Below are positions 34,901-49,900 of a stretch of DNA of 64,000 bases, one piece after another. The stretch is taken from the NCBI GenBank assembly GCA_948146395.1, contig OX411548.1, positions 62,701,020 to 62,765,019 of the forward strand. Direction: 5' to 3'. The notes beneath the pieces were generated by a model that saw only the letters and a list, made by a program, of their open reading frames with translations, was not told the DNA's origin and searched no databases. The translations under genes and the position numbers were made by a program. The stretch is from Fragum whitleyi. Taxonomy: Eukaryota; Mollusca; Bivalvia; Cardiida; Cardiidae. Positions within the stretch are counted from its first letter, which is position 1. Every line of letters starts with the position of its first letter.

Positions 34901-37900
34901 AAGTACCAACCAACAAGTGCAAACCAATATACCCCATCTTCTTTGAAGGTGAGCAAAACGATTCTTCGTATGAAATACAGTGATGGTCCTTAGGTCACTT
35001 TTTTCACCAACTTACCAATTACTGCATATGAATTTCCAGTGAAATGTGCCCCCTTTTGAACATTTTTAAAGCAGTTGGATTTCCCATTGGCACTTGGGGT
35101 AAATGTCTGTCTATTGTTGTTAAAAGTTGTTCTTCTTAAACAGCCTTGGATTCCAGTACTTATCTGGAATATAGAAAATATTTCCATGATTTTTCCTAGA
35201 AAAAAATCTTTTTCTTTATTTGTTTCAGAATATTGCCAACAAAGACTTTTCTTTTCCCAGACGTACAGGCAAATGCTTGAACAAAATGCCCCCAACATTT
35301 TAGATCTAGGTAAATTCTGGCTTACTTTTGGGTGTCTAATTACACAGTGAGGATCAAATTTAAAATAATAAGTTAGCCTTAACTCGATTAAATAAGTGCA
35401 TTTGGAGAGATAATGCCAAAAGGCAAATTTGTTTCACACCGTTCTTATCACTCAACTACTGCAAAACATTTTCTGTCTAAAAATTTAAAACATTCAATCT
35501 TAAATTCTTTTTAGACTAAAATTATCAAGATATCATAAAGAAAATTCTACCTCAAATTTGGTTAAAACCTATTTATTTAGTATCAATTGGGAAACAAGTG
35601 CTTCCAACTCAGATTAATACAGTTTGTTCAACTTAGATCAATCCCTCTCGATTCTTCCTCCTAGATAATTAACCAGTAATTTCTCGTATCATGTGGGACA
35701 ATTAAAGAAGCAAGATAAATAGCTGCTCTGGAGAATCAAACTCAGTACCGCTTGATCAAAAGGCCAACACTTAACCTCTAGACTGGTCTAGAGGTTAAGT
35801 GTCAGCCTCTTGATCAAGGACTCTCTAATACACTAGAAAGCATTTAGGAAAATGTGTTTACTGGTAGATAGATGAATTTCATATTCTTTCTCATTGAGAC
35901 TTTTAAGGTAGTAGACCCGTAATAGAACCACACTGTTTGAAAAGTCATGAACTTTAACAGTCTTAACTGAAGTTTCCTAATGATTTTCATAAGGAAACCT
36001 CAGCTTACATTGTGAAAGAGCATGTTGTCTAAAATGTTGCTGAAGTATTACGGTTCTACTACCTTAAATGCTACACCTACCACTTTATCATTTAAAAGAG
36101 GTAGAAAGCTATTCGGTACACCACCAACATATATCGGCACATCCATCTTTAAAACTTTGGCTATTTTTCCTCCTTTTTTACTCTGTCCATCCAGCTCAAC
36201 ATATAATCTCTGTCTGTTCTTTTTAATATACACTGAATGCCATTCCCCATTTATTATATCAGTTTTTGAGGTGACAGAAATTTCCTTCACTTTTGACTTT
36301 CTGTTGTAAACTGCTGTTAATTTACCAGATTTCAATTGTACTGCTAAGAAGTTTGAATGATCTAAACTGGATAGGTAGAAAATAAGTCCATCTTCTGTGA
36401 AAGTACGGAATTCAAACTTGATTTCAAATCTGAAATACAATTAAGGATAATTCAATTTTAAATTTTATTTCAATAATAAAAAGTCTGGTGTATGCGTAAG
36501 CAGTGATTTCAGTGTTTTTTTTTGTTGTTGTTTTTTTTTCATTCAAGTGTTTAAATTTCTACTAAAAACATGAAAGTTCAATAGAAATCTTATAACCTAT
36601 ACAGTCAATCATCAGTGTTACTTAGCAAAAGTCCATTATTAAACTACAAAAGAACAGAAAATGTTAAAAGTAAAATATTATATAAATTTGTATTCATGTT
36701 CATTTTTATTGCCTATTGTGCTGTTATCCTATTGTGCCGTTATCTCATTCTTCAAAGGTTATATTATCAACTTTAGACTTAACTTGTTAGATAAATATAA
36801 CACTCATTTGACATTTATATAGATCTTGTCAGTATCCCATATGTTTACCTTCTAGAAACCTCTTTCTTAGTAATATTAATTTGTTGATAACTTGACCCCT
36901 CTTCACCAAAGTTGTAGGCGCTCTTTTCAAAGCTGTAGACCCCAGTATCAGGGGCACATGACTGAGGGGACAGGAGGGTTGTAGGGGAAGGAGGGGCTGG
37001 CATGTCCCCTGTCATCATGTCACTACTGTCTCTGGTGGACCCTGGTTTAGGGGGCGTCTCCTTTGTAGGGTCTACTGTCTTTGGTCTCATTCTAAAAGGT
37101 TAATAAATCTGCTATTAAAAATGTTACAAAAATACATTTTTTCGGCAATTATAATGAACAATGTTTATTGCTTAACTGCTATTGGTAACTAATTCTCTTT
37201 CTCAAAAAGATGTTTTGAATTGAATCTTTAGCACAAGGGCATGGTACAAAATATTTGCAACTTCCTATAATTATACAGGCAGTTACAACTGTTCTGCTCT
37301 GAGCCATCAATATCATTAGTTTGAAAGTAAAGAAACACTTAATCGGTGGTGCAAAGAAAACTTAATTTCAAAATTTGACCTTGACAAGTGACAATGCAGT
37401 TAACTGTAATAAACTGGCCTGTTTTCCCATTAGAAGGAAAAAAAGTCTGAATTTATTTAAAATCCACAAAAAGATGTGGGAGTTATTGTTCTGACAAACT
37501 TGAACAAACCAACACTTTAAGTTACACACATAAAATCTGCGAGCAGCTGCACCAAATCCAAATTTAAATTTACCTAATTTCTGCAGGTGCATCACTAGCT
37601 ACTGGCACTGGAAAATCATTTTGTATCTCATCACTTGGCTGTCTACACCGTCCTATATCTGCTTTATCATACTGCTGGACTTCAGCAAAGTTGATCACTC
37701 TGAAAATATCAAAGCAATAAAATATCAAATACATATATATGAATAATTCATTAGAAAATCCAAGCAAAGGCAAATTCATACTATGAATGTGGAAATAACA
37801 TTTTATAGACAATATAACATTTAAGGTTTGAGCATAAAGAAACAATTTAGGCAGGTTCTTCTTTTAAAAGCAGACATGTTACAAGGGTATACAGAAAAGC

Positions 37901-40900
37901 ATTTTTTTTTTCTTTTTGAGGGGGTGGGGTGTGTGTGTGTGTGGGGGGGGGGGGTAACAGAACAAGTTGGACAGTAACATTTCCTTACTTGTATACAGGG
38001 GTTGACACTACCACCTGAGATTAAGGAGTCAATTAGACACCTAACATGTGAAATCAAGCAGTCCATGCTCAATGTAAGGAGTCCAAATTTTCATAATCAG
38101 AGAACATTGTGGAAAAGAAGAAATTGATTGTTATAAGCAATTTCTTCTTTCAACAATGTTCTTCCAAAGAAAAGTTTTTTTTCCAAAAACACTACAGGAT
38201 GCAAGCAAATGTTTTCTTCAACAACTTTTGTAGTGAAAAAATCAAGTTTTGGCAAGTGTATGAATGGACACTGTTCTATGCATTTGTTTTTCAAAATATT
38301 CTCATATGACTTTTGGAGCCCATCAGACTCCTTACATGCAAATGGAAGGAGGGCAACTGGTAAATAAGGAGTCTTGGACTCCTGGACTCCCCTTAGTGTC
38401 AAACCCTGGTACAGAGCACATATTTGCTATTTCACATCATTTTTTGAAGTTACAAATTCACATAAATGTCTATTCTTAAAACAATCAACAGTTCTCAAAA
38501 TTTATCATTTCATAACTGTAACTTGTTTTAAATTGACTTTGTCCAAATTTCATCTAGAATTCTAACATTTCCCTAATGAAAACATCACTGAAACACCAAT
38601 TGAGCCACTGTTGGGAAGCCAATAAATACAATAGAATTTTTACCTAACACACATTCCAACTTAACTTACTTTATCATTCAAAATTGGCATGTCTAAATTC
38701 AAACCAAAATTCTCACCTTCTTCTAATAACCACATCACTGATACACCCATCTAATGATTGATTGGCTGCCACCATATTTCCCAGAATGCCAGGATCTGGG
38801 ACTCCACCCAGGTACAGCCCTCTATCTTCTCTCACTGATATTTCACTACCACCAGATGGTAAGTTGCCTTTATCTACTTGTTTGTCGTCTATCAACATAT
38901 CTAACCTGAAATTATAAAATGTTAACTTTACAGAACAACACAGTTTAAGACAGAACCAGTATTTTCAGAATATTTTAATGACCTTTCAAATATGTCTTTT
39001 TTCGGTTTGTGAAAAAACAAAAGGCATCACAAAGAAATTGATGAATCTTAGTATAAACTAGGCACTGAAATTTCTACGGGTTAAAGCAGAATATTTTCAC
39101 ATTGTCAAGAGTTAAAAACTTAGTTCGACATTAGCTAAGTGTGCTGCCATAGGCAATCTGAATCGAAGACCCATTAATTGAAAGTACCATTTGCTTCCAA
39201 AAGCGGACCTTTTTAGGATTCAGATTATACAAAGTTTGTCATCTTAAGATAGTAAGCTATCAACAAGAACATCCCTTACCTTCTATTAACTTTACGGATA
39301 GCAATATTGTGAACTTTTCCATCATTGTATCTTTCTTTGGATTTCAGTATAACAACTCGTCTGCCACCAGAGAATCTCCCTTCTATCTTACCATCAACAA
39401 TAGACAGGGAATAATATTTCTGTAAATAGAAATAATGTTTATTTGATAAAATAAAACTTACACATTCCTTTATGCATTCATTTTTCAAATACGGTATATA
39501 GGAAAACAAGAGGACCAAGATGGTCCTAGATCGCTCACCTGAGTCTCTATGACCCCTGGGACATCACATTAATTAGATAGGCAGATGTCAAAAAGAAGAT
39601 AATTGCCTAAGATCAATACCATGGAACGTTTTCAGCGAAGAGCAAGACAGATATGCCTTTTTGCTCTTTGATTCTATGTAAAAAAGGATGAACAAACTTG
39701 GAAGAGGTCCATAAGATGATGCTACATTCTAAATATGAAAGCTGTCTGCCTTCTGGTTTCACAGAAGAAGATTTTTGAAGGTTTTCCCATTTTCACCCAT
39801 CATGCTCAGATGAGCTGAAAGGGATGCGCCAAGGTGGAGCCCAAATATGACCCAAGGGTCTTGATATGAACAAACTTGGTAGGGGCCCACAAGACGATGC
39901 TATATACCGAAAATGAAAGCAGTGTGCACTCTGGTTTCGATTAAAGAAGATTTTAAAAGATTTTCGCTCTTTGATTCTATGTAAAAAGGGTTGCGCCTGG
40001 GCAAAGCCCAAACATGACCCAAGGGTCTTGATATGAACAAACTTGGTAGAGGTCCACTAGATGATGCTACATACCAAATATGAAAGCTGTCTGCCTTCTG
40101 GTTTCAGAGAAGAAAATTTTTGAAGATTTTTATTTTTTTTACCCTACGTGCTCATAAGAGATAAAGGGATGCACCCGTGCAAAGCCCAAATATGACCCAA
40201 GGGTCTTGTTATGAACAAACTTGGTAGAGGCCCACTAGGTGATGCTACACACCAAATATTTAAGCTGTCTGCCGTCTGGTTACAGAGAAGAAGATTTTTA
40301 AAGATTTTCACTCTTTGATTCTATGTAAAAAGGGTTGGGCCCGGGCAAAGCCCAAATATGACCCAAGGGTCTTGATATGAACAAACTTGGTAGAGGTCCA
40401 CTAGATGATGCTACATACCAAATATGAAAGCTGTCCGCCTTCTGAATTCAGAGGAGAAGATTTTTAAAGATTTTCATATTTTCACCCTTTTTGTTAAGGG
40501 TAAAGGGAAAGTTAAGGGTGGATTTCATTTATTTGAACAACTTTGGTAGAGCTTGGCCCAAGGAACATCCCTGCCAAGTTTCATCAAGATTGGCCCACTG
40601 GTTTAGGAGGAGAAGATGTTTAAAGAAATTGTGGACGACGCACGACGGACGACGCACAACGGACGACACACGACGGACATTCTACGATCCCAAGAGCTCA
40701 CCTTGAGCACTTCGTGCTCAGGTGAGCTAAAAAGGCAAGTTACAACACTTTTACAAAATGTTTGACTTACAATCTATTTGAATTGCACAGATATTCTTTC
40801 CATTGACCCTTGCCAGACTTATTAATCCTGTTTTGGTAGGAGGTATAGCCAGATTCAACCTGTACTTATGTGCAAGATGGTATTAGTCTAAACTACCTGA

Positions 40901-43900
40901 TTTTCCTTTTACAAGGGCGTAACTCCTGTTGCGCAATTTAGGCAAGTGCGTAAAAGAAATAATCCTCTTTTGAAAAAATAACACTGATGAATGATCATAA
41001 CATGGAAACAACAGCTTATTCAAGCTGTAGTAACAATGTTTTGATTATTCGCCAACACTCAAATCATAGAAAGGGAGTGTACAGAGGGCATTCATCTTTT
41101 GTCACAGTTCCCCTATCACACTATCTCACATGTTCCTTGGTTATCACCTTCTGAGTACGTATAAATTTCGAATTCCTAGATAGGCCTATGTTTTACACCA
41201 GAAAAGTCAAAGAATCTTTCTTTTCTTTTTTTCCAAAATAAATACTGACTCACAATCAGTACCTCCAGTGCTTCCTGCACTTTGATATTGAAATTAAGCA
41301 AAGATCTTTGTTCAGCATGGATTATATAGATTTATTACAGTTTCAATAATGAACATAATGTTATTTTGAATGGTAAAGTTCTCTTTTGTTTAAGTTGTAA
41401 ATATACATTTCAAACATGCTCTTTGGTAGAAACTGTAAATTTTAATTGAAAAATATCTATAAATCTTGTACAATTTTTTTTTTCTTTTTTTTTTTTTTTT
41501 TTTTTTTTTAATCTATAATACAGACTTATTAAAGTTTCTATAAGAGCATTGCCTACAGGTGCCTACGCTTGGCTGTTGGGTGCTGGATAGTGAATAGAAA
41601 ATTTAAGTCCAAAAAGGGGCATAATTCACACAAAATGCATCAATAGTTTTTCCCCTTGTTAGACAACATTGATGCTAAGGCCATAGCAATACCTCGAATT
41701 TTCTCCGAAAAGAGAGCTAAAGATTACTGTTATTTCATTTCATGTCAACTTACATCACCATTAATTCCTTCAGCCAACAGTAGAATACCATTTGGTTTGG
41801 TAGTTGTAAAAGAGGCTGATAGGTCAGCTTCATCGCTGTCTAAACTTATTCCTTTATATTCTGCAAATCCATTTCCATAGAAACCAATTGATCTAAAACC
41901 CTGTAAGCAGAAAGATAGATATATCCTTCATGACATTTGAATGGCAAAGTGCCCTAAGCTTCATATATGTTGTCATCTATGGGCGACCTAAACCACAAAA
42001 TTTAGCCAAGTTACAAGGTTATGGTTACATGCTGACAATATTGTTTCAGTCAAATGTCAGCTTTAACTTCTTCTTAGGTAGGTCACAAACAAACATTCAT
42101 ATATCAATGGCTCAGCGTGCAACAGTTGTAACTGCCTTTGTTAATAGGCAGTTACAACTGTTTTATGCTAAGCCATTGATATGGAATTTGAGATATGAGA
42201 TTAACATTTAAAAAGTGATCTTACACATGTGTTGGATAGGGATATCTCAGTTGGCTGTTCATTAAAAAGACAAGGGGAACTATGTTAGAAACAAAAGCCC
42301 TCATTCTGAAAATCAGCTGCTGTTGCAGTATAACATAGCTAAATGAATACTTAATTCCTTCAGATAGTTGATTCCCCTTACTTCCAACCCACGATAACAG
42401 CAACTCACTGCTTAATTGCAACTTTCCCTCTGCAGGAACAATTAATTCAAAGAATAAATTGAGGGGTCAGCGCAACAAGAATCCTTTTCTGTGAACATGA
42501 CTGTTTCTGCTTTTTTATAGTTTCAATCTTACAAATTGTAAGACCTGGCATGTTTTCCACTCTGCTACTTTCATGATACTCCAAATTCTTTCAATACATC
42601 AAAATCAAAGTGCTTAGAGTAATATGATCAGGAAAATGGCTGATATTTTTAAAAGTAGCTTATAATATATAGGCACTAACAATAGTGTTGCACTGTCCCC
42701 TTGAAATAGCTTCTCTTAATAGCAACTTCTTGCTCATGGCAAAAAAAACTTTGGTTGATTGGAATTGCTATTATCAGGATTCAACTGTAAAAGTTTAATT
42801 TGAATCTTGGACGATTTCTGAAATGTACAAATTTTAAGACAGTTTGCAAATATAAGCAAAAGCATCACTTACACTTTGTTTGCAGCCTTCATTCACACCG
42901 ACTGTAGATTTGCCGTCCCACAAGTTAATGGTACTCAAAGCTATTCTGATCTCTTTCATGCAGCCCAGGAATGGCTCTGTTACTATGGTAGGACTGAAAA
43001 GAACAATAGTGTCAAAATTACCAAATTCAGCAGCAAATAATTCCCTGTCAGATTATCTCCAAAACCCAACAATATACACATGGTTACATACTGACAAGAA
43101 TTATAGTGTAAAAATTTACTTAAAGTCCTTCCATATTTGTAGGAATTGCATCTCCAAGATATGAATAGACACAGGTACAGAAGTGGTTAAAAGACAGAAA
43201 AAGAATGCTACAATTAAAAACCACCTACATTGACAAATACAAAGTATTGTTGGTTTTGATTGTTGAGATAAGATTTAATACGACTCTTAACAGCAAATAA
43301 GTCATATTGCAATGAACTGTCTTAGTGTAAAACAGTTGTAACTCCCTATAAACATATAGGGAGTTACAATTGTTTTACGTTGAGCCATCGATTTGAGCTT
43401 CAAGCTGCAAACCCCCTTGAGGTTTAATTTCTACCAACACTTCCAGGCAAATATTAATTAAGGATACTTGAAATGTCTTTTTATCAAACTCAGAATATGA
43501 TGACTAAGATTCAAACATGCTACGAGCGACACCATGGCTATAGCCTTAACACTTTCCTGTTTTACAAAATTTTGGACCTGTCCAAATTCAAAGGTTTTGC
43601 AGACAAAAATTTAAAGTGGATTTAATTTGAAAAATAATCATTCAGTAGGGAAGAAAATAGTGTGGAAAAAGAAGAAGTTGCTTGTCAGAAGCAATTTCTT
43701 CTTTTTTCACAATGTTTTCTCAGTCATAAAAATAAAAGGCACGTAAAAAGCAGGGATTAAACAGCAAAGGGTTAAACTTAGAAGATTACCTTGCTACACA
43801 AAACAGTGATTTTTTTTTTTTCTTTTGGGGGGAGGGGAGGAGCTTCCTTACAAAAAATATATTTCATAAGATAAACATTCTCTACTTCCTATGTAGGTAC

Positions 43901-46900
43901 ATACTTTCCCAATTTATTGTAGATGGCAGATCTGAACACATCCATGTTAACAGTTGGGGGTATACCACCAAAATACAGGTCAGCATTCTGTACAGACAGT
44001 CTTGGGTCACCTTGAGATGCTCGTAATATCTTTTGTGGCTCACCCACTAGGCCCAGCACACCTGCAATCACACAAAAATATTCATGTCAGGACATCACTA
44101 TGTAAACTTATAACTTCAAGTTAAACAAGAGATGATTGTAAAACTTTTATGCCCTTTACACCCCTTCATAAAAGCAGGTCAATGGCCTATTTTTTGTCAA
44201 TCAACAAAGTGCAATAACTCACAAAATATAATGAGTAGAGTTATGGTTCTTGTGTACAGCACTTCTCCTCAATGAGATCTATCCACCGTGATTCTAGCTT
44301 GCATACTTTTTGAGATATGCTCCGGACAAAAAAATTGTCTGCAGACTGATGGGCCAACAGACTAACTTACAACTGCAAAGCAAATTACTCCCTCTTCTTC
44401 AAAGGGAGAGGGGGGGGCATAAAAAATAAAGGGAGGCAACTCCTATACAATTCATTTAAACGAGAAGATAACTGAAGTATGACTGACTATCATTACTGAC
44501 CTCTTCCTACTCATGTTGCAGAGCAAATATTTGAACCCCTGGACTGGGTTTAAATCAACTCACATGAGTGTCAAGGGCATTACATTGAACTGCCTATGCA
44601 GCAACACATTGCATTGAATCTTTTCATACTGTATGAATCACTGCTCCAAAGTTGTATTAAAAACAAAGGGCTAAAAGAGCTTTAGTACTTAGCAATGGTG
44701 AGATCTTCATTTGCTTTGATTAAATCGGGGTTTACCCTGCTTTCAACAATCTTGCAGTTAAATTTCGGGGGCTGGATGACTCACAATAGATTCCCGGTAA
44801 ATCTCTCACCAGTACTACCATTACATCCTTTCCTAGCATCACATCATCCAGCTGCTATCTAATATTGATCTACAATTATAAACCCATTTGTGAGAGACAA
44901 ATAGTCGGAAAGGTTGAGTGTTGCCGTTCGGGATCAAACCAGGAACCTCTAGATTGACTTTCATTTGAAAATTAGATCTAAGTACAAATCTCGCTTTAAA
45001 GGGACAAATAGATGGTGTAGACTAAAGATAAGACAACATCTAAATGCAGGCTAAACTTTATCTATACCTTCTGATAAAACAGGAATATTTCCTGTTTGGC
45101 AGGTCATTTGGTTAAGCATATTTGCAATCATCTAATCTATAATTCAGTTCCAATCTTCGGCTTCAAGATCTAATGAATGCCAGTGTTTTATTTCATATTA
45201 TTTTTTTTCTTATCCAAGATCATGTTGTGTTACCAAGGGACAAAACAAAGACAAACTTGATTTGTCAAAAAGTAGACAAAACCTTATTATCAGTGCCCAG
45301 ACCCAGGAGAAGTTCTTTTGTTGAAAAAAATATATACAACACAATTTTAGCAAGTAATCTTGTCCTATCACATGAAATCCTTTAATTCTAGATTGGCTGC
45401 AAAGACACATAAAGTATTGGTGGACACAACCAGTTTATCATTCCTTGGGGAAATGTATAAGAATGTGATCTTTAAAAAGTATTTTCATAATATGCTATCA
45501 AATATTGCAAAAGACTACAATGTAAAGTATCTAAATGAATTCCATCACCAACTACAAAATCTATTAGCATCTATTTATTATCAAATTTTCTCATAAGCCT
45601 AAGATGTAAGCCCTAAAATGCTTAAATTAAAGCTTTTGAAGATCATTTTTTTCATGTGTACATAAAATCAAAATCCCACCAAAGATTTTTTAGATACCAA
45701 ATGTTATATTGCATACTATACATGGAGCTCAAATCAAAAGTGATTTGAAAATTTGTTGCCAAACAGATGCAGTAATAATTTTATTTCCGTTTTAATCCTG
45801 TTGTGTATTTCCTTTACTTATTTTCAATAAACTTGTGTTATCAGAATCTTAAGTGACTAGAACAGCCCTGTGTAAGGATGACATGTGTTCTCATGTAGTA
45901 CCATGCTTTGTATGCATAAGTAAAGTAAAGAACCATTTTTCAAACGGTTCTTGAACAATTTCTTCTTAAACACATGGCTAATCTTATTCTTTCAAAGAAT
46001 TTTAAGGCAGGGGACACCACAAGCATTCTATAGTTATTGATGTGAAATGTGATGGTTAAACATTCACCCTGTGCTTTTAAAATTCCTAACCACCTATTAT
46101 GCCTTACTGTTTCAAGACCTAGAAGGGTAATCATGAAACTACTGAAACAGCTTAGTTCGAATGTACAAATATTTCATTTTAAATGTGACCTTGATCTTTG
46201 AGCTACAGCTATATCTATTTGAAATGGCACTTCTTCTGCTTCAGGGAAACATCTGTGTCATAGGAGATCTTTTTTTGTATAAGTCATTAACAGGGTAGAG
46301 CTTTAACCTCAATCTTATACAAATTATTACAAGAAAAGATTAAAATCTGTCCAATTCAAGTGCAAGCTATGGTCAAGAAAAATTATGTGTGCAAACATTG
46401 ACATAATTCAATACACTGAATTGCAGTTTTTATGACAATGTCTCTTCAAATAGAGGCCAAAAAAAAACCCCAAAAAATTTAAATACATCTTGCATTATTG
46501 TAAATGAATAAACTATAATTATGTGGATTCTTTATATTTTCATTCTTTTGAATCATTTTGTGTTCATGTCCAGTCTACTAACAACAGTGAAGTGATTCAT
46601 TACCATATTTTCATGTTGAGGGCGACATTTCCCTCGTGTAAGCATCTGTAGGTGTTTTGGATTCAACAACCAGGCCAATTTAGAATTAAAGCTCTCAAAA
46701 ATATACTGTGGTCAGAAAAAACAATCTTCTTTTACAAAAAATTCCAGAAAGTTACAATCATTCTCTAAAAGTATGCAGAAATAGTATACCAAAATCCTAT
46801 TAACAGGGAATCCTTGGCTCTAAACCATGAGTGTTTAGTTTTATTATCAATAATCACTTTTGATATAATCATGAGACGTAAGATTTCAGCAAGATCTACT

Positions 46901-49900
46901 TGCCAATGATTGAATGATTTAAAGCAGATACATCATGCCAAATAAAAGTAGAGGCAACTGTTAAGGCAGTAGACCCATAATAGTTCCACAACATTTTGAA
47001 AGTCATGAACTTTAACAGTGTTTACAGAATTTTGTAATAATTTCATAAGGAAACCTTGGTTAACATTGTGAAAGATCAAGAGTTCTGAAATGTTGCAGAA
47101 CTACTATGGGTCCACTACTATAATCATTAAAGATACATAGATATGACACTTATATAGACTATGATGCCTTTAAAGATTTTCAAACAATGCAGAAGACAGG
47201 TGATTGAAAACACTTCATAACAATAAATGAACAAATGATGTTATCATCTTAGGTAAACTTTTGCTTTGAATTCAAAGTTAATTACACAAAAAAGTTAGGA
47301 TCAAAAGTACAAAGACATTCAAATTGAAATAAATATAAATGAACAAAAAAAGCATAATCAAATTTCAAAATAATGGACATTTTGTATTCCCTTATAACCA
47401 TTAGTTTTCACACAGATTAATATCATGATAGTCCTTAATGATAGCTTGAAAAAGTGATATAGTGACTAAGATAGAATAAAGCCATTCATGGATGGCATAA
47501 GATTGCAACCCTGGGATATAATGTCAACAAATTTTATACATGATAAAATTTGTTGACATTATATCGCCGGGTCAAAATCTTATTCTACCGTAAGTCACTA
47601 TATCACTTTTTCAGGCTTTCATTAAGGACTATCATGATATTCATCAGTTTCTGTGTTAAATATAGCTTTACAATGGTTACAGGTAGTAACACATCAAAAT
47701 TATTCTATACTGATTATTTTTTGTCTTGGTTTGCAAAAAGGTTGATTATAACTTCTGTGTCTTTTCAAAATACTTAAAAAAAAATTTTCCATGGCAACTA
47801 AAGTTTTCTTTTTTTTTCAAATAATTCCAATCTTTTAACAACTTTGTACACCTTGGTCCACAAAAAACAACAACAAAACAACACCAAGTTTTAGGCTGCT
47901 TGCAAGCTGCTTTCAATGGGGGAGGATTTAAAGGAAATAGATTTGTGTGGGTGAACATAAAGATAAAAGACTTATCATAGAAGAACACTTTGCACCTTGC
48001 ACTTAGCTGAGCTATTGATAATTTGTTTCAAACCAAATAATTATTAGTATCAAAATGTTTACATGCTTTATACATTGGTATAAGATCAACTTAAAAATAA
48101 ATACATTGGTTTATATAAGTAATATGGTTAGAAAAATATCTGAACCTTGGAAATTGGAAACACAATATCCACATATCTTGTATAGGAAATAGTTTTGGTT
48201 GAGGTAGGAAGAAAATGATAAAATAAATAACTGTAATGGTATAACTTGATACATGATATTATAACTAATCCTGGCCTGATTGTTTAATCCAAACACTCAT
48301 GCCTTTACAGCATATATTTACCCATGCCTGAAATTTGAAATTAATGACAACATAAATAAAGACAATTAATTCTGCTTGAATCACATGTAAAGACATAGAA
48401 ATGAAAAGGTACATTAAAGTTAATATTTCTTACTGATGAATAATAACTTTTCAAAGATAAACAAAAATTGCAAAATAAACAAAATTACATAATCAATATG
48501 TGTATCAAGAGATAGTTTGAAAGTTAGTCTTGCAAATCTTGAAAATCTGCAGCCATTAGGCTTTGCATTATTGCTGCCTTTTCAAACCACAGAAATCCTT
48601 TTTTGACAAACAATACAAAACTGATATACAATTCAACATAAAGTTTAAATTGAATGTAAATCAATCTAAATGAACATCTAATAAAAATTCAATGTTGGAC
48701 ATTGCTTCAGCATGATTTTTAGCCAAATCTAGTGCATATATATGGCACCACAGCAAGAGCAGAGTGATGAGTGAGATGAATTGATAGCACAGAAAACTAT
48801 GGCGAACTGGCTGGGTCAAAATTACCATTATCAAAGACCCACATATAAACTACCTGGGTGCACCCATAAATTTCTTTGTGTACTCTACATGCAATGTGGG
48901 CTCTTAAAAAACTCTTTTGCATGCATATTTTGTAATTCTCAGAATGTCATAGTTAATAATCTCAAACATTTTAAGATGTAAATTTTTGAAATAATTTCCC
49001 CGAAATTCAAGTTACCCTTTTTTTATAAAAACAACAATCTTGTGCTTTTCAAATGATAACAAATGAAATAGAACTAAGGTATTTGTGCACTAGTTTATCA
49101 ATCAACTTATGTTTAATACAATATTTTTAGTAAGATATAGATATATGAGAAGACTAAATGAAGGGTAGGTACAGGAGTACAGGGGCATGCAAAGAGAAAA
49201 CATTGAAAGCCCAGTCACCAGATATGGAATAGTAATACAGGTAGTAAAGAATGAAGAATTTTGAAAATAAAACTAAATAAGACCCAAAATCTGATTTCTT
49301 TGTTTTGAATATAAAACTAAAGATACTTAAGGCCAAGCAGACCTACCTACTTTAGAGAGACTCAAAATCTGATTTCTTTGCTTTAATATAAAGCTAAAGA
49401 TACCTAAGGCCACATGTACCTTCTTACTTTAGAGAGACCACAAATCTGATTTCTTTATGGAAAGCCTTATATAAATCATTTTTGTATGATAATAATGGTG
49501 ATTTAATTTCAAAGCCAAGTTTTCTGAAAACACATTGGGATTATTTAATCTTGAACTTTTTGTTTCTCAAAAATCAAAAATAACTAGATTGAAGCCTTTG
49601 GCCTCTTTATCGTTGAAATTATCAAATAATTATTGATACATTTTACATTTCTCTGGAAATATACATAATGTAAAGATTGTTACTGTTCACAAAGATAGGT
49701 ATTTCAAGGTAGCAATATTTCACCAAAAGTAGCATTTTTAAACTGTTTCATCAAGAAAAGAGATGAATACTTTGTTTCTCTGTTGAAATAGAATTATTTA
49801 TAAACAATAACAATCCACATAATATAACATACATTCGGTATTATACAAAACAGCTTACTTAATAGACATTAATATTCACTCACCAAATTCTCCATTCCTA

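Noticed and set aside
36022..36309. 95-codon plus-strand frame
   Set aside because: It is antisense to the LG4 exon.
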